This document shows positions 53,929 through 64,000 of a DNA stretch of 64,000 bases, piece after piece. The notes beneath the pieces are model-generated. The model searched no databases. It worked only from the letters and a program-made list of their open reading frames with translations, and was not told where the DNA came from. The DNA comes from Sphaerimonospora cavernae (GTDB lineage Bacteria > Actinomycetota > Actinomycetes > Streptosporangiales > Streptosporangiaceae): positions 186,001 through 250,000 of the forward strand of contig NZ_JBHMQT010000006.1 of NCBI RefSeq assembly GCF_042435035.1, given 5' to 3'. The position numbers were made by a program, and so were the translations under genes. Every line of letters begins with the position of its first letter. Position 1 is the stretch's first letter.

Positions 53929-54006
53929 CGCGATCTTGCGGAAACCGGTATTCAAGGCCGTTGGTCGCGGCCAAGGTCCCCGACGGTCTCCCACCACAAG
54001 ATCGCG
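53929..54006. repeat. Inverted repeat with GATCTTG core
   Basis: CGCGATCTTG (53929-53938) and CAAGATCGCG (53997-54006) are perfect inverted copies separated by 58 bp. Downstream, ATCGAAGTCGCAGGTGA (54008-54024) resembles the CTCGCAGGG part of the 53-bp repeat at 40389. The two sites therefore look like members of one dispersed intergenic family. Confidence 0.6.
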
Positions 54007-54829
54007 TAAATCGAAGTCGCAGGTGAACTGGGTCACAGGCGAGTTTGTGTGAGATCGCGAAAGCGGGCTGGGCGGGTCATCGGTCGATGTTCACGAGCTT
54101 TTGCGAGACCACCGGGTGATTTGTCGTTCCGCTGCATCCCCTGCCTCTGGCTGACGGTCGGTGTGCGCAGGTCCCCCTTTACCTGCCGGCCGTCGTCGGC
54201 ACAGTGGCCGATCGGGGACTGACCAGCGCCTTCATCGGGTGGGATTGCGAAGAAGGCATTGTGCGAGCACCACATGACGGCGGGCCGGCCCGATGCCGAC
54301 GGACCGCCAGACACTGGACGAACGCTGGGCGACGGCTGGATGAACGCTGTGCGGATGTTGTGCGGATGTGCTGGATGCCAGGTTGACGGCCTGCCGGTGT
54401 CGGCTCGCTCCCCGCCCGCCGGACCCGGAACCTGTCCGAAACTGTGGACGTCAACTGTGGACGTGGCTTCGGCGGTTCCTCCCACTGGACATTCTGGGTA
54501 CGATTTCGAGTGCATCCGGTAAGACGGCTGGAGAGACGGAGATTACCTTCGGCATCACGGGTAGGCTGGATGGGCGTACGTGGTCTCCGGCGGTGCCGGG
54601 AGTGTTTGACGAATGCCGACCGGTGCGAGCGAGGATCCGGATGGATCGCCGCGAGGTGGAGGAGGAGCCTGTGGTGGGCGACATCCGGGGCCCGCGCACG
54701 GGACTTGATTTGCTGAACACTCCCTGAGATCGCTCTCCGCGACCGCCCCAGAAGGCGCCGGGGGACCCGGACCCGTCCCCCGAATTCCAGACGGGTGCCG
54801 TAAGACACCCCCGGCACGAGTGAGGCAGA

Positions 54830-54994
54830 ATGACAGAGGTATTGTCCGCCTTGATACCTTCCGCGGTCGTCGCCGGAGCCGTCGTGTACGGCATCGTAAA
54901 GTTGGTGCGTTCCGACGCGGCGGGGCTGCGGGCGGCGCGAGAGCCCCGTGAGAACCCACCGGACACAGAAGTTGCCGAGAATCCGCATAGGTGA
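54830..54994 (+). CDS. Small single-helix membrane protein (54 aa)
   Basis: An ATG at 54830 opens a 54-codon frame: a hydrophobic N-terminal helix (LSALIPSAVVAGAVVYGIV, about residues 5-23), then a basic patch KLVRSD and an acidic/polar tail ending at the TGA at 54992. GAGG lies 5 nt before the ATG. It is in the expected orientation just ahead of lsr2 and shaped like other tiny actinobacterial membrane proteins. There is no family match I can name. Confidence 0.5.
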   Translation: MTEVLSALIPSAVVAGAVVYGIVKLVRSDAAGLRAAREPRENPPDTEVAENPHR

Positions 54995-54995
54995 A

Positions 54996-55024
54996 TTGTC
55001 AAACGGGGAATCCGGGTATATGTT
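54996..55024 (+). promoter_or_regulatory. Probable sigma-A type promoter of lsr2
   Basis: TTGTCA (54996-55001) and TATGTT (55019-55024) are separated by 17 bp, about 42 bp before the lsr2 ATG. TATATG two bases earlier is an overlapping alternative -10. Confidence 0.45.
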
Positions 55025-55065
55025 TGGCTGACGAAACAAACTATGCTCTGCGAAAGGATTGCCGG

Positions 55066-55404
55066 ATGGCCAAGCATACGCAGGTGATTCTCATCGACGA
55101 TCTCGATGGTGGCGAGGCCAATGAGACGGTCACCTTCGCGCTTGACGGCACGTCATATGAGATTGACCTGAGCGACGGCAACGCCAAGCGGCTGCGCGAC
55201 GCCCTGTCGCCATTCGTCGGCAGCGCCCGACGTGCGGAGGTCGCTCAGCCTCGCGGTCGCCGCCGCGGCGGCGCCGGCCAGCGGGCGATGTCCCGTGAGA
55301 AGAGCGCCGAGATCCGCGCCTGGGCGAAGGGACATGGTCACCCTGTAAGTGAGCGTGGCCGCATCGCACAGTCGATCGTCGACGCGTACGACGCGGCGCA
55401 CTAA
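55066..55404 (+). CDS. lsr2: Lsr2 nucleoid-associated protein
   Basis: 112 residues, the typical Lsr2 length. The N-terminal dimerisation domain is MAKHTQVILIDDLDGGEANETVTFALDG, a basic linker PRGRRRGGAGQ follows, and the C-terminal DNA-binding domain ends IRAWAKGHGHPVSERGRIAQSIVDAYDAAH with the RGR minor-groove hook. It binds AT-rich and foreign DNA and silences it, often including biosynthetic clusters. The ATG at 55066 has AAAGGA 7 nt upstream. A long hairpin terminator follows. Confidence 0.97.
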   Translation: MAKHTQVILIDDLDGGEANETVTFALDGTSYEIDLSDGNAKRLRDALSPFVGSARRAEVAQPRGRRRGGAGQRAMSREKSAEIRAWAKGHGHPVSERGRIAQSIVDAYDAAH

Positions 55405-55413
55405 CTACGCCCT

Positions 55414-55474
55414 TGATCGTGCGGTTATGTCGGTCGTCGGATGTTCTGACGACCGGGATAACCGCACGATTCTG
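55414..55474 (+). terminator. Long hairpin terminator after lsr2
   Basis: ATCGTGCGGTTAT (55416-55428) pairs perfectly with ATAACCGCACGAT (55458-55470), and inside it CGGTCGTC pairs with GACGACCG. The stem of about 21 bp has a small internal loop. It has no long T tract but is strong and could terminate both ways. Confidence 0.85.
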
Positions 55475-55510
55475 CATGTGGAGAGATCATGTCTCTCCCC
55501 CTAAAACCTC

Positions 55511-55527
55511 GTTCGCTTGCGGCGTAC
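55511..55527. promoter_or_regulatory. ClgR-type box upstream of clpC
   Basis: GTTCGCTTGCGGCGTAC fits the ClgR operator core CGC-Y-N-A-N-R-GCG-W-W-S with a single mismatch (G for the central A). ClgR is the established activator of clpC and clpP genes in actinobacteria. The box lies about 160 bp before the clpC start. Confidence 0.5.
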
Positions 55528-55687
55528 CGGGAACATGTCACGCCCGGCAGGGGGTTGGATAGAGCGTGAACGCCCTGCTCTCGGGGAACCCTTCAACCAG
55601 AGGAGCGGTCGCTGGGTCGGGGCTACCATGCGGAACGACGGGCCGGACCTCCCGCGCTCGCCTGACCGCTCTGTGAGGAGCGACGAG

Positions 55688-58192
<2,505 letters not shown>

Positions 58193-58267
58193 TCTGTCCC
58201 TGATCGAGTCCTGAGCCGGCACTGGACCGGCATTGAGTCGGCACTGAGTCGGCAGCGGCCGAAGACA

Positions 58268-58306
58268 AAGAGGGGCGCCCCCCGTATCCCGGGGGGCGCC
58301 CCTCTT
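58268..58306 (+). terminator. Terminator of clpC
   Basis: AAGAGGGGCGCCCCCCG (58268-58284) and its exact complement (58290-58306) form a 17-bp stem with a 5-nt loop. It works on either strand. Confidence 0.9.
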
Positions 58307-58356
58307 GTTCGTTCCGGTCCCATCGCATCGCAGGGTTCCGGTTTCGCGCCACTGGA

Positions 58357-58376
58357 TGTAGTACTACACTCTGTAG
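58357..58376. promoter_or_regulatory. Nested TGTAGTACTACA / CTACACTCTGTAG dyads
   Basis: TGTAGTACTACA (58357-58368) is a perfect 12-bp palindrome. Its right half is reused in CTACA-CTC-TGTAG (58364-58376). Operators built on TACTACA/TGTAGTA are typical of BlaI/MecI/CopY-type repressors. No such regulator gene is in the window. Confidence 0.4.
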
Positions 58377-58633
58377 AGAATCGCGGAGACGTAGTCGGAA
58401 TGCCGGAACGCCGCCCGTCAGGACCAGGGAGGGGTCGTCGGATCGTTCCTGTGTCATCCCGGCGGTGTAGTGACGAATCCACTCAGCGGCGGACGCGATA
58501 CCCGAGCAAGCGGGGGAGGCTCGACCGGAGCCGGGCCAGGTCCCGGCGTCAGGAGGATCAACCCGGCATCACGCCGCGAACAGCGAGTGCGTGAGCCGGC
58601 GATACGAAGCGCACAACGCCTGGGAGGTACCTT

Positions 58634-59569
58634 ATGCGCCTGTTGCATGAGGACGGGACGCTCGTTCACCTGGCCTACAACACGGGAGTGCACCCGGCGG
58701 AGGACCTGGAGAACCTGATCGCCCACCTGACCCGCTACGCGGTGCCGGTGCGCCGGAAGTTGGGTGTCGACCGGCTCGGCATCGGCCTGTGGCTGGCGCC
58801 GCCCGTCGCCGACCATCTCATCGCCGACCGCATAGAGCTCGTACGGCTGCGCCGGTCTCTCGAGGAGCGGGGCCTGGAGGTGGTCAGCCTCAACGGCACC
58901 GGCGGCCGAAACCAGGAGGTGCCGGGTCCGGACTGGGCCAAGCCCGAGCGCTACCGCTACACGATGGCGCTGGCGAAGATCCTCGCGTTCCTGCTGCCCG
59001 ATGACGTCCGCTTCGGCAGCATCTCGACGATTCCGATCGGCTGGCGTCGGGATTGGCCCGTCGATCTTCACGACATAGCTTCACGGCGCCTGGAGCGGCT
59101 GTCGCGTGAACTGCGCGGGCTCTACAGCGTGACCGGCAAGACCATCCGGGTCGGGTTCGAGCCGTGGCCGGGCTGTGTGCTGGAGACGACGGAGCAGGCG
59201 CTGGAGCGTGCATGCGACATCGACTCCGAGCATCTCGGGGTGTGTCTGGACGCCTGCCACCTGTCCGGCGGCGCGGAGGAGCGGGGCGCCGCGCTCCGGG
59301 GCCTGGCTCAGGCGGGTGCTCCCGTGGTGAAGCTGGGTCACGTGCACGATCACGGACAGGAGATCCCCAGCACGCAGCCGGTGCTCCAGGAAACTCTCAA
59401 CGCGATCCTGTCCGGCGCGGTGAACGGCACCGCGCACGTCGAGGTGGAGGCGCATCACGGTACGGCTCCGAAGGCGAAGGGCCCGGCCGCGCTGGTGGCC
59501 CGGCTCGCCGACGAGCTCGACTGGACCCGCAACCACCTCACCGCGCTCGGCCTCAAGCTTGCCGCCTGA
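58634..59569 (+). CDS. EboE-like sugar-phosphate-isomerase-fold (TIM barrel) protein
   Basis: 311 residues. The start LAYNTGVHPAEDLENLIAHL, the middle VVSLNGTGGRNQEVPGPDW, FGSISTIPIGWR and GVCLDACHLS are like the metabolite-traffic protein EboE of the AP-endonuclease-2 superfamily. It is shorter than the roughly 400-residue EboE proteins I know, and no other ebo genes are present. Metal-binding residues (E of VGFEPWPGC, D/H of CLDACH, H of KLGHVHDH) are in place for a TIM-barrel isomerase or hydrolase. The ATG at 58634 has GGGAGG upstream. Confidence 0.75.
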   Translation: MRLLHEDGTLVHLAYNTGVHPAEDLENLIAHLTRYAVPVRRKLGVDRLGIGLWLAPPVADHLIADRIELVRLRRSLEERGLEVVSLNGTGGRNQEVPGPDWAKPERYRYTMALAKILAFLLPDDVRFGSISTIPIGWRRDWPVDLHDIASRRLERLSRELRGLYSVTGKTIRVGFEPWPGCVLETTEQALERACDIDSEHLGVCLDACHLSGGAEERGAALRGLAQAGAPVVKLGHVHDHGQEIPSTQPVLQETLNAILSGAVNGTAHVEVEAHHGTAPKAKGPAALVARLADELDWTRNHLTALGLKLAA

Positions 59570-59602
59570 TCCGGCACCTCGCAGTCATCCGGATCAGGCG
59601 GC
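59561..59602. terminator. Bidirectional terminator between the EboE-like gene and mutY
   Basis: GCCGCCTGATCCGG (59561-59574) and CCGGATCAGGCGGC (59589-59602) form a perfect 14-bp stem with a 14-nt loop. The 5' arm includes the stop codon of the EboE-like gene; the 3' arm ends about 50 bp from the mutY stop. Confidence 0.8.
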
Positions 59603-59654
59603 GGACCCACCCGCCGGGGCCCCTGCGTCGGGCTCGGCTGATTGGCTCTGCCGG

Positions 59655-60515
59655 TCAGACGGGGAGCCGGTAGGTGCCGTCGGGAAGCACCTCGGCCAGG
59701 CCGTCGTCCAGCAGGCCGTCCAGCGCCCGCTCGCGCTGGACGTGGTCGGCCCAGACCGCGTCCAGGGCCTTCTTGGGCACGGGCCCGGGTGCGTCCCTCA
59801 GGACGGCCAGCAGGCGTCCCCGGCACTGCCGGTCGGTCCCCGCGTAGGTCTGGCCGCGCCGTACCGGGCCGGCGGGCCGGCCGGCCGACCGCCACGCGCA
59901 CTGTGACGCGACGGGGCAGCGCTCGCACCTCGGAGCGCGGGCCGTGCAGACGAGGGCGCCCAGCTCCATGATCGAGACTGCCCACCGTGGCGCGCCGACC
60001 GGCGGGATCAGGGACTCCGCGAGTCGGCGTTCGGTGGCCGTCGTCGTCTTGGGCGGGTGCTCCTCGCCCCGTACGGCTCGGGCCAGCACGCGGCGGACGT
60101 TGGTGTCCAGGACGGCGTGGCTGCCGCCGTAGGCGAAACTCGCCACCGCGGCCGCCGTGTAGTCTCCGATCCCCGGCAGCGCGCGAAGCTCGTCGTACGT
60201 CGCCGGCACCCGCCCGCCGTGCTCTGCCGTGATGGCCCTGGCACACGCGTGCAGGTTCAGCGCCCGCCGCGGGTAGCCGAGGCGTCCCCAGTGGCGTACG
60301 GCTTCGCCCGGGGACGCCTCGGCGAGCGCCTCCGGGGCCGGCCAGCGCGCCATCCAGTCCGTCCAGATGGGCAGCACCCGCGACACCGGCGTCTGCTGCA
60401 GCATGATCTCGCTGACCAGAATGCCCCAGGGGGTCGCGTCGGGACGCCGCCACGGCAGGTCCCGGTTGTGCTCGGCGTACCACTGGAGGATCGGTTCACG
60501 AAGCGAGACGGCCAC
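59655..60515 (-). CDS. mutY: A/G-specific adenine glycosylase
   Basis: 286 residues. LPWRRPDATPWGILVSEIMLQQTPVSRV is the MutY N-terminus with the catalytic Glu in SEIMLQQT; LPGIGDYTAAAVASFAYG is the helix-hairpin-helix; CTARAPRCERCPVASQC provides the four Cys of the [4Fe-4S] cluster. The NUDIX-like C-terminal 8-oxoG recognition domain of E. coli MutY is missing, as in the shorter actinobacterial forms. It removes adenine opposite 8-oxoguanine. Confidence 0.95.
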   Translation of the reverse strand: MAVSLREPILQWYAEHNRDLPWRRPDATPWGILVSEIMLQQTPVSRVLPIWTDWMARWPAPEALAEASPGEAVRHWGRLGYPRRALNLHACARAITAEHGGRVPATYDELRALPGIGDYTAAAVASFAYGGSHAVLDTNVRRVLARAVRGEEHPPKTTTATERRLAESLIPPVGAPRWAVSIMELGALVCTARAPRCERCPVASQCAWRSAGRPAGPVRRGQTYAGTDRQCRGRLLAVLRDAPGPVPKKALDAVWADHVQRERALDGLLDDGLAEVLPDGTYRLPV

Positions 60516-60608
60516 GATCCGACCCTATCCACCAAACTTTCACCATCGGACCTTCCGGTCTGGGCGAGCCGTTCCCCTCGGGAGGATAGGGCTCACCATA
60601 CTGTGTGT

Positions 60609-61334
60609 ATGGATCCGGACACGTTCCGTGGTGATATCGGTGTCGAGGGGGCGGACGTCTACTGGCGCCGGAGGGTGTCGGTGCTCACGGGCATGCTCGT
60701 CGTCGTTGCGGTGGTGGCATGGGCCTGCACGAGCGCCTCCGGCAAGCCGGGTGACAAGGCGGGTGGCGTCAGAGCCACGCCGGGAGCCTCCGACCCGATG
60801 GTCGTCTCGCTGCCTTCCAGCCTCGCGTCGGGGAGTTCCTCGCCGAGCGCCGCCGCCCCGCCCACCCCGCAGGGTGGCCCGTCTCCGTCCGCTTCGCCGT
60901 CCCCGTCGTCCAAGCCGTCCAAGCCGGCCAAGCCACGGCGGCCCGGCGATCCCTGCGACCCCAAGGACCTGGTGATCGCCCTGCGGGCCGGTCAGGAGGT
61001 GTACGCCGGAGACGCGCCGCCCACCTTCCTCCTGACCTTGGTGAGCACCGGACATGTCGAGTGCACGGTCGATGTGGGGCCGCGGACGCTGGAGATGCGC
61101 GTGACGTCGGGTGGGCAGCGGATCTGGTCGACCGCCGACTGCGTGGCGGGCAAGGGCGTCGACCGGCAGACGCTGGAGCGCGGCATCCCGTACGTCCGCA
61201 CGATCACCTGGGACCGCCACCGCTCGGGGACCGTCTGCTCTGGCAAGCGCCCGGTCGCCGAGCCCGGTACGTACGTCGCGAGCGTGCACGCCGGCCAACT
61301 CAAGAGCCCGAAGGTCGTCTTCCACCTGCGCTGA
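60609..61334 (+). CDS. Membrane-anchored surface protein with Pro/Ser linker
   Basis: 241 residues: a short cytoplasmic N-terminus, one membrane helix (about 22-40, VLTGMLVVVAVVAWACT), a Ser/Pro/Lys-rich linker (about 60-110), then a beta-rich domain with four Cys at 110-220 (DPCDPKDL, HVECTVDV, TADCVAG, GTVCSGK) probably forming disulfides outside. It is conserved next to mutY/disA in relatives as far as I recall. Function unknown. It is convergent with disA. Confidence 0.8.
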   Translation: MDPDTFRGDIGVEGADVYWRRRVSVLTGMLVVVAVVAWACTSASGKPGDKAGGVRATPGASDPMVVSLPSSLASGSSSPSAAAPPTPQGGPSPSASPSPSSKPSKPAKPRRPGDPCDPKDLVIALRAGQEVYAGDAPPTFLLTLVSTGHVECTVDVGPRTLEMRVTSGGQRIWSTADCVAGKGVDRQTLERGIPYVRTITWDRHRSGTVCSGKRPVAEPGTYVASVHAGQLKSPKVVFHLR

Positions 61335-61375
61335 AGACTCGCGCGACCTGTCCGCAGGACCTGAAGGACGGGGCA

Positions 61376-62539
61376 CTAGAGGTAGCGATCGAGGATGGAT
61401 GACTCGGCGAGGCGGGACAGCCCCTCTCGGACGTTGCGCGCCCGGGCCTCGCCGACGCCCCCTACGGCCTGCAGGTCGTCGGTGCTGGCGGCGAGGAGCT
61501 TCTGCAGCCCTCCGAAGTGGTCGACGAGTCGGTCGACGATCGCGCGGGGGAGCCTCGGCACCTTGGTGAGCAGCCGGAAACCCCGCGGGCTTACCGGCGT
61601 GTCCAGCGTGCCCGCTCCCGAGTGCCCGAGCACATGGGCGACCTTCACCAGATCGAGCAGGTCGCCCGAGGACAGTTCGTCCAACTCGTGCATCGCGTCG
61701 GTGAAACGCCGGGGACGTCGGACGGAGGGGTCCCGCGTGGTGTGTGAAACCGCCGAACTCGCTGGGTTCGACGGGTCCGCTGAGTCAGGTGGGCCTAAGG
61801 GCGGGCCCGGGAGATAGTCGCGGACCATCTGCTCGCGGTCGGTGTCCACTCCGGCGACGAGTTCCTCGAGTTGGAGTGACAGCAGCCGGCCGTCGGTGCC
61901 GAGCTCGACGACGTACTCTTCGATCTCCCCGGCGATCCGGCGGACCATCTCCAGCCGCTGGATCACCACGGCCACGTCCCGGACCGTGACGAGGTCCTCT
62001 ATCTCCAGAGCCGACAGGGTGCCCGACACCTCGTCGAGTCGCTTCTTGTAGCGCTCCAAGGTGGCCAGGGCCTGGTTGGCCTTCGAGAGGATCGCCGCCG
62101 ACTCCTCCAGTACGTATCGCGTTCCGTCCAGGTAGAGCGCGATGATCCGCATCGACTTGCTGATGGCGATGACGGGCAGCGAGGTCTGCTTGGCCACCCG
62201 CTGGGCGGTGCGGTGCCGCGTGCCGGACTCCTCCGTGAGAATGGTCGGATCCGGCACGAGATGCACGGCGGCCCGGACGATCCGCGAGCCGGCGTTGTCG
62301 AGCACGATCGCGCCGTCCATTTTGGCCAGTTCCCGTAGCCGGGTGGCCGAGAAATCGACATCGAGCGTGAAACCGCCGGTGCAGATCTGCTCAACCACGC
62401 GGTCGTGCCCCAGGACGATCAGACCGCCGGTGTGGCCGCGCAGGACGCGCTCCAGGCCGTCGCGCAGCGCGGTGCCCGGCGCGACCGCGGCCAGCACGGC
62501 CCGCCTGCGGTCGTCCGATCCCTTGTCTGTGTCCAGCAC
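61376..62539 (-). CDS. disA: DNA integrity scanning diadenylate cyclase DisA
   Basis: 387 residues from a GTG at 62539. The N-terminal DAC domain has D75-G76-A77 (KMDGAIVLD) and R108-H109-R110 (GTRHRTAQR), both needed to make c-di-AMP from two ATP. A helical spine follows, and the C-terminal helix-hairpin-helix domain ends with LQAVGGVGEARARNVREGLSRL. A Pro/Ser-rich insertion (about 265-305) separates spine and HhH and looks longer than usual. A TTG at 62593 is an alternative start. Next to radA, its common partner, it supplies the ligand of the riboswitch at 51008-51178. Confidence 0.95.
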   Translation of the reverse strand: MLDTDKGSDDRRRAVLAAVAPGTALRDGLERVLRGHTGGLIVLGHDRVVEQICTGGFTLDVDFSATRLRELAKMDGAIVLDNAGSRIVRAAVHLVPDPTILTEESGTRHRTAQRVAKQTSLPVIAISKSMRIIALYLDGTRYVLEESAAILSKANQALATLERYKKRLDEVSGTLSALEIEDLVTVRDVAVVIQRLEMVRRIAGEIEEYVVELGTDGRLLSLQLEELVAGVDTDREQMVRDYLPGPPLGPPDSADPSNPASSAVSHTTRDPSVRRPRRFTDAMHELDELSSGDLLDLVKVAHVLGHSGAGTLDTPVSPRGFRLLTKVPRLPRAIVDRLVDHFGGLQKLLAASTDDLQAVGGVGEARARNVREGLSRLAESSILDRYL

Positions 62540-62625
62540 CCTCTCCCCTGCGATCGGATATCCCGCCAGTTTACTGACGTACCAGTTTTTCAACCTGCTT
62601 CACAGGGCCGGTTGATACGGCTGCT

Positions 62626-64000
62626 TCACTTGACGTGGGAGAGGGCGTCCCAGACGTTGTCCACCTCGGTGACCTCGAAGCCGGGTGCGAAGGCCGTGGT
62701 CCGCCCGACGGAGGGCCGCAGGGCGACCAGGTTGCCACGCGTGACCCCGTTGCCGCGGCGCTGAGGCGAGGCCTCCAGCGAGTCGTTCTCGTCGTCCAGT
62801 GACCCTGTGGGGACGATGGCCCGGGTGAAACCGAGCCGGGCCGCCTCCGCCAGCCGCCGCCGCACCTCGCGCACCTGGCGCAGCTCGCCCGCCAGCCCGA
62901 CCTCGCCGAGCACGACGAGCCCGGCGGGCAGCGGGGTGTCGCCGAAGGCGCTCACCACCGACAGCATGAGTGCGAGATCGACCGCCGGGTCGGTCAGCCT
63001 GATGCCGCCGACCGTCGCGGTGAACACGTCGCACTTGCTGACGCTGGCCCGTAGCCGCCGCTCCATGACCGCGAGCACCAACGCCACGCGGTAGGGGTCC
63101 AGTCCGGACGACGTGCGCCGCGGCTGCGGCGCCTCGGTCGGGCCGACGAGGGCCTGCAGCTCGGCCGGGAACGGCCGGGTGCCCTCGATCGTGACAGTGA
63201 CGCAGGTGCCGGGCACCGGCTCGCGGTGCCGTGACAGGAACATGCCGCTCGGGTCCGTGATGCCGGTGATCCCGCCTTCGTGCAGGTCGAAGCAGCCGAC
63301 CTCGTCCACCGGGCCGAACCGGTTCTTTATCGCGCGCACCAACCGCAGGCGGGAGTTGCGGTCGCCCTCGAAGTGCAGGACCACGTCCACCAGATGTTCG
63401 AGCACGCGGGGGCCGGCGATCGAACCGTCCTTGGTCACATGGCCGACGAGCACCGTGGACATGGCGCGCTCCTTGGCCAGACGCACCAGGTTGCCGGCGA
63501 CCTCGCGGACCTGGGTGACGCCGCCGGGCACGCCGCTGGCGTCGGTTGAGCCGATCGTCTGCACCGAGTCGACGATCAGCAGCGTTGGCTGCACCTTCTC
63601 GACGTGGGTGACCAGCGCGGACAGGTCGGTCTCGGCCGCGAGATACAGCCTGTCCTCGATCGCGCCGATCCGGTCGGCCCGCATGCGCACCTGGGCGGTG
63701 GACTCCTCGCCGGTGACGTAGAGCACGGTCTCCCCACGCGCGGTGCAGGCCGCGGCCTCCAACAGGAGCGTGGACTTGCCGATCCCGGGCTCACCGGCCA
63801 GCAGCACGACGGCGCCGGGCACGAGGCCGCCGCCGAGGACGCGGTCGAGCTCGCCGACCCCGGTCGTCCGGGCGCTGACGATCTCGGCCTTCACCTGGCC
63901 GATCGGGACGGCCGGCGCCGTCACCGCGCCGGGCTTGACCACGTGCACGCCCTGCCGCGCGGTCGCCTCCTCGACCGTGCCCCAGGCCTGGCACTCCCCG
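62626..64000 (-). CDS. radA: DNA repair protein RadA, N-terminus beyond the window
   Basis: The visible 458 codons run to the right edge and the frame stays open, so the start and part of the N-terminal zinc finger lie outside (only GECQAWGTVEEA of it is seen). The RecA-like domain has the Walker A GEPGIGKST and the RadA-specific KNRFG motif in AIKNRFGPVDE; the C-terminal third is the Lon-like domain (TVGGIRLTDPAVDLALMLSV). It is a branch-migration helicase in recombination. disA follows after about 90 bp, as in many actinobacteria. Confidence 0.96.
   Translation of the reverse strand, partial: GECQAWGTVEEATARQGVHVVKPGAVTAPAVPIGQVKAEIVSARTTGVGELDRVLGGGLVPGAVVLLAGEPGIGKSTLLLEAAACTARGETVLYVTGEESTAQVRMRADRIGAIEDRLYLAAETDLSALVTHVEKVQPTLLIVDSVQTIGSTDASGVPGGVTQVREVAGNLVRLAKERAMSTVLVGHVTKDGSIAGPRVLEHLVDVVLHFEGDRNSRLRLVRAIKNRFGPVDEVGCFDLHEGGITGITDPSGMFLSRHREPVPGTCVTVTIEGTRPFPAELQALVGPTEAPQPRRTSSGLDPYRVALVLAVMERRLRASVSKCDVFTATVGGIRLTDPAVDLALMLSVVSAFGDTPLPAGLVVLGEVGLAGELRQVREVRRRLAEAARLGFTRAIVPTGSLDDENDSLEASPQRRGNGVTRGNLVALRPSVGRTTAFAPGFEVTEVDNVWDALSHVK

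Larger units (their letters stand above)
53441..54829. other. Gene-poor intergenic stretch with repeats and hairpins
   Basis: About 1.4 kb in which I find no convincing gene: the open frames on both strands are short, Arg/Ser/Pro-rich and lack recognisable motifs or ribosome sites. It contains five 14-bp tandem units (53597-53666), an inverted repeat of CGCGATCTTG (53929-54006), several GATC-core words and a GGGGGAC/GTCCCCC hairpin (54760-54781). Composition looks less GC-rich than the neighbours around 53820-54130. It could be a decayed insert, a structured RNA region or a recombination scar. Confidence 0.5.
58193..58633. other. Intergenic region between clpC and the EboE-like gene
   Basis: 441 bp with no convincing gene. 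It holds the clpC terminator (58268-58306) and a nested dyad at 58357-58376. Beyond those I see only small direct repeats (GAGTCGGCACT near 58230). Confidence 0.5.

Noticed and set aside
54368..54727. A 119-codon frame in the gene-poor stretch before lsr2
   Set aside because: Arg/Pro-rich without recognisable motifs, overlapped by equally long frames in other phases, no ribosome site.

Overview
The window is high-GC DNA with short intergenic gaps and many GTG starts. It carries a set of actinobacterial core genes: lsr2, a clpC with a ClgR-type box, disA, radA, folE-folP-folB-folK behind ftsH/hpt/tilS, a DUF3180 protein, a DUF2342 metallopeptidase and a c-di-AMP (ydaO-type) riboswitch ahead of a cell-wall hydrolase. 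This points to a filamentous actinomycete, probably Streptosporangiales. The order is inferred from gene content, not proven.

The most interesting part is the left end (1-9358). A clipped PRMT-type arginine N-methyltransferase is followed by a full-length homologue of SznF/StzF, the metalloenzyme that builds the N-nitrosourea of streptozotocin. All seven diiron-domain residues and all three cupin histidines are present. Downstream on the same strand, with small gaps or overlaps, lie a small Rieske protein, an ATP-grasp ligase, an MFS exporter, an HSL-type alpha/beta hydrolase, a second ATP-grasp, a third ATP-grasp whose motifs are in circularly permuted order, and a second alpha/beta hydrolase. 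No sugar-handling genes are visible. My inference is that the locus makes an N-nitroso (N-nitrosourea or NO-releasing) amino acid and conjugates it by amide ligation, so the product would be a peptide-like nitrosourea and not streptozotocin. The cluster continues past the left edge.

9600-17700 holds a LysE exporter, an ABC-F ATPase, a secreted protein, a saccharopine-dehydrogenase-like oxidoreductase, a large sigma factor fused to a zinc anti-sigma motif and a membrane anchor, and a coiled-coil NlpC/P60 hydrolase. 17747-28387 is a conserved housekeeping block: ppa, dacB, DUF2342 peptidase, tilS, hpt, ftsH, folE, folP, NTF2-like, folB, folK, DUF3180. A solitary nuoD and a Nudix hydrolase follow. 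30515-37880 is an oligopeptide ABC transporter plus amidase operon, with its binding protein on the opposite strand.

38041-42754 carries a pentapeptide-repeat protein, a class V aminotransferase, a P450 and a MidA-type methyltransferase. 42904-48689 is a CoA/NAD block (DUF2520, panC, a fused nadB-nadC, coaX, a small LuxR-type HTH protein). 48706-55404 has a patatin, a riboswitch-controlled NlpC/P60 hydrolase, argA, an RDD membrane protein with a long Q/Y/G-rich repeat, a gene-poor 1.4 kb stretch and lsr2. 55688 to the right edge holds clpC, an EboE-like TIM barrel, mutY, an anchored surface protein, disA and the C-terminal part of radA.

A recurring oddity is short in-frame tandem repeats (15-21 nt units) inside otherwise ordinary enzymes (DacB, TilS, PanC, NadC, the ABC ATPase, the sigma factor).
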